Of a DNA stretch of 24,086 nt, positions 23,691 to 24,086 are shown in pieces. Under the pieces are notes generated by a model. It saw nothing but the letters and a program-made list of their open reading frames with translations, ran no database searches and was not told the DNA's origin. The stretch covers positions 1 to 24,086 of the forward strand of contig JBBTVX010000004.1 in NCBI GenBank assembly GCA_038063015.1, given 5' to 3'. Origin of the DNA: JACPYG01 sp038063015 (lineage in GTDB: Bacteria; Patescibacteriota; Minisyncoccia; Minisyncoccales; Staskawiczbacteraceae). Each line of letters starts with the position of its first letter. Within the stretch, counting starts at the first letter, position 1. The position numbers and the translations under genes are program-made.

Positions 23691-23754
23691 GGAAAACTCA
23701 ATTGGTTTCCGGTTTAATAGGTAAAAAATACATAAAATCTGTATCTATACTTAC

Positions 23755-24086
23755 GTTAAAAAATAAAATGATTTATTAGTACTCCCCGGCTGAATGCCTT
23801 ACGGCACTTACACCTGGAGCCTATCAATCCCGTCATCTTCGGGAAATCATTGGACACTCCGCTCAATAATTTTTTCTGCTGCAATTTATATTTTTGGCTA
23901 CAAATTTCCAAAAATTCGTCGGCTTATCATTTCATTGATAAACCTCCTCATTTTTAAAAATTTTCGCACAAAAATATTTCATTTCGCAACGAAAAATTAT
24001 TAAGCGGAGTGTCCTTGAGTTCTCATCTTGGAGGGGGTTTCGCGCTTATATGCTTTCAGCGCTTATCCCGTCCCAACTTAGCTACC
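23755..24086 (-). rRNA. rrl: 23S ribosomal RNA, 3' end (partial)
   Basis: The gene runs off the window at its 5' side. Recognisable segments in RNA order: GGTAGCTAAGTTGGGACGGGATAAG-like start of the 3' domain, GCTGAAAGCAT, CCAAGATGAGA, the helix 99 region CCCGAAGATGACGGGATTGATAGG and the end GAGTACTAAT. The 3' end is estimated as about 20 bases past TACTAAT, as in E. coli. Between GATGAGA and helix 99, where E. coli has a short helix 98 hairpin of about 15 nt, there are about 163 nt (23852-24014) forming a long extended hairpin. Confidence 0.95.
23852..24014 (-). other. expanded helix 98 of 23S rRNA
   Basis: Arms 23992-24014 and 23852-23874 pair over 23 bp with a single G-U. Inside, further pairing continues: GUUGC with GCAGC, AUAUUUUUG with CAAAAAUAU, AAAUUUUUAAAAAU with AUUUUUGGAAAUUU (two G-U), and an apical GGUUUAUCA / UGAUAAGCC hairpin. 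The insert has no protein-coding gene. It is an rRNA expansion or an intervening sequence that RNase III could cut. Confidence 0.8.

Noticed and set aside
23794..24003. 69-codon ORF, possible homing endonuclease in 23S rRNA
   Set aside because: Too short, no LAGLIDADG or HNH motif, and the region is explained by the extended helix 98.

Overview
The window looks like part of a chromosome from a Patescibacteria (CPR) organism, most likely Parcubacteria-like. The evidence is strongly A+T-rich coding sequence, tightly packed genes, almost no Shine-Dalgarno sequences, UGA used as an ordinary stop (so not the Gracilibacteria code), and small-cell envelope proteins of the CPR style (GtrA-like protein, TSP3-repeat surface protein, a cysteine-rich repeat protein with a 'VLGA...STGL' C-terminal anchor). 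No 16S rRNA is present to confirm this. There are two 100-N assembly gaps (8226-8325 and 21978-22077), both inside repeats, so true lengths there are unknown.

Layout. 1-285: tRNA-Gln(UUG) on the minus strand with a duplicated tRNA 3' end and two palindromes behind it. 371-1273: TSP3-repeat surface protein. 1304-3027 (minus): dnaX and a GtrA-like membrane protein. 3118-7153 (plus): pgsA-like phosphatidyltransferase, cysS, dnaB and recR as one tight operon ending in a terminator. 7192-10714 (minus): a surface module of CAP-domain protein, sortase and large cysteine-rich repeat protein. 10762-18982 (minus): one long operon lysS, serS, alpha/beta hydrolase, membrane-tethered murF, DegT-type aminotransferase, FemAB-like transferase and ftsQ, joining aminoacyl-tRNA supply to peptidoglycan precursor and bridge synthesis. 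19056-19962 (plus): an island with a strong promoter, a roughly 457-nt highly structured RNA and its terminator, then a second promoter, a small two-helix membrane protein gene and its terminator. 19960-23494 (minus): mreC, mreD, mrdA (elongasome), with a 48-bp tandem repeat between mreD and mrdA. 23565-24086 (minus): 5S rRNA and the 3' end of 23S rRNA.

Most notable points. (1) The ncRNA plus small membrane protein island: neither component matches a family I recognise, the protein gene has unlike-neighbour codon use and the only clear Shine-Dalgarno in the window. (2) The 23S rRNA has helix 98 expanded to about 163 nt, closed by a 23-bp helix. (3) At least three promoters place the start codon at or within one base of the expected transcription start, so leaderless mRNAs seem usual here. 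(4) 3' ends of two genes (dnaX, mreD) are duplicated next to their own genes.
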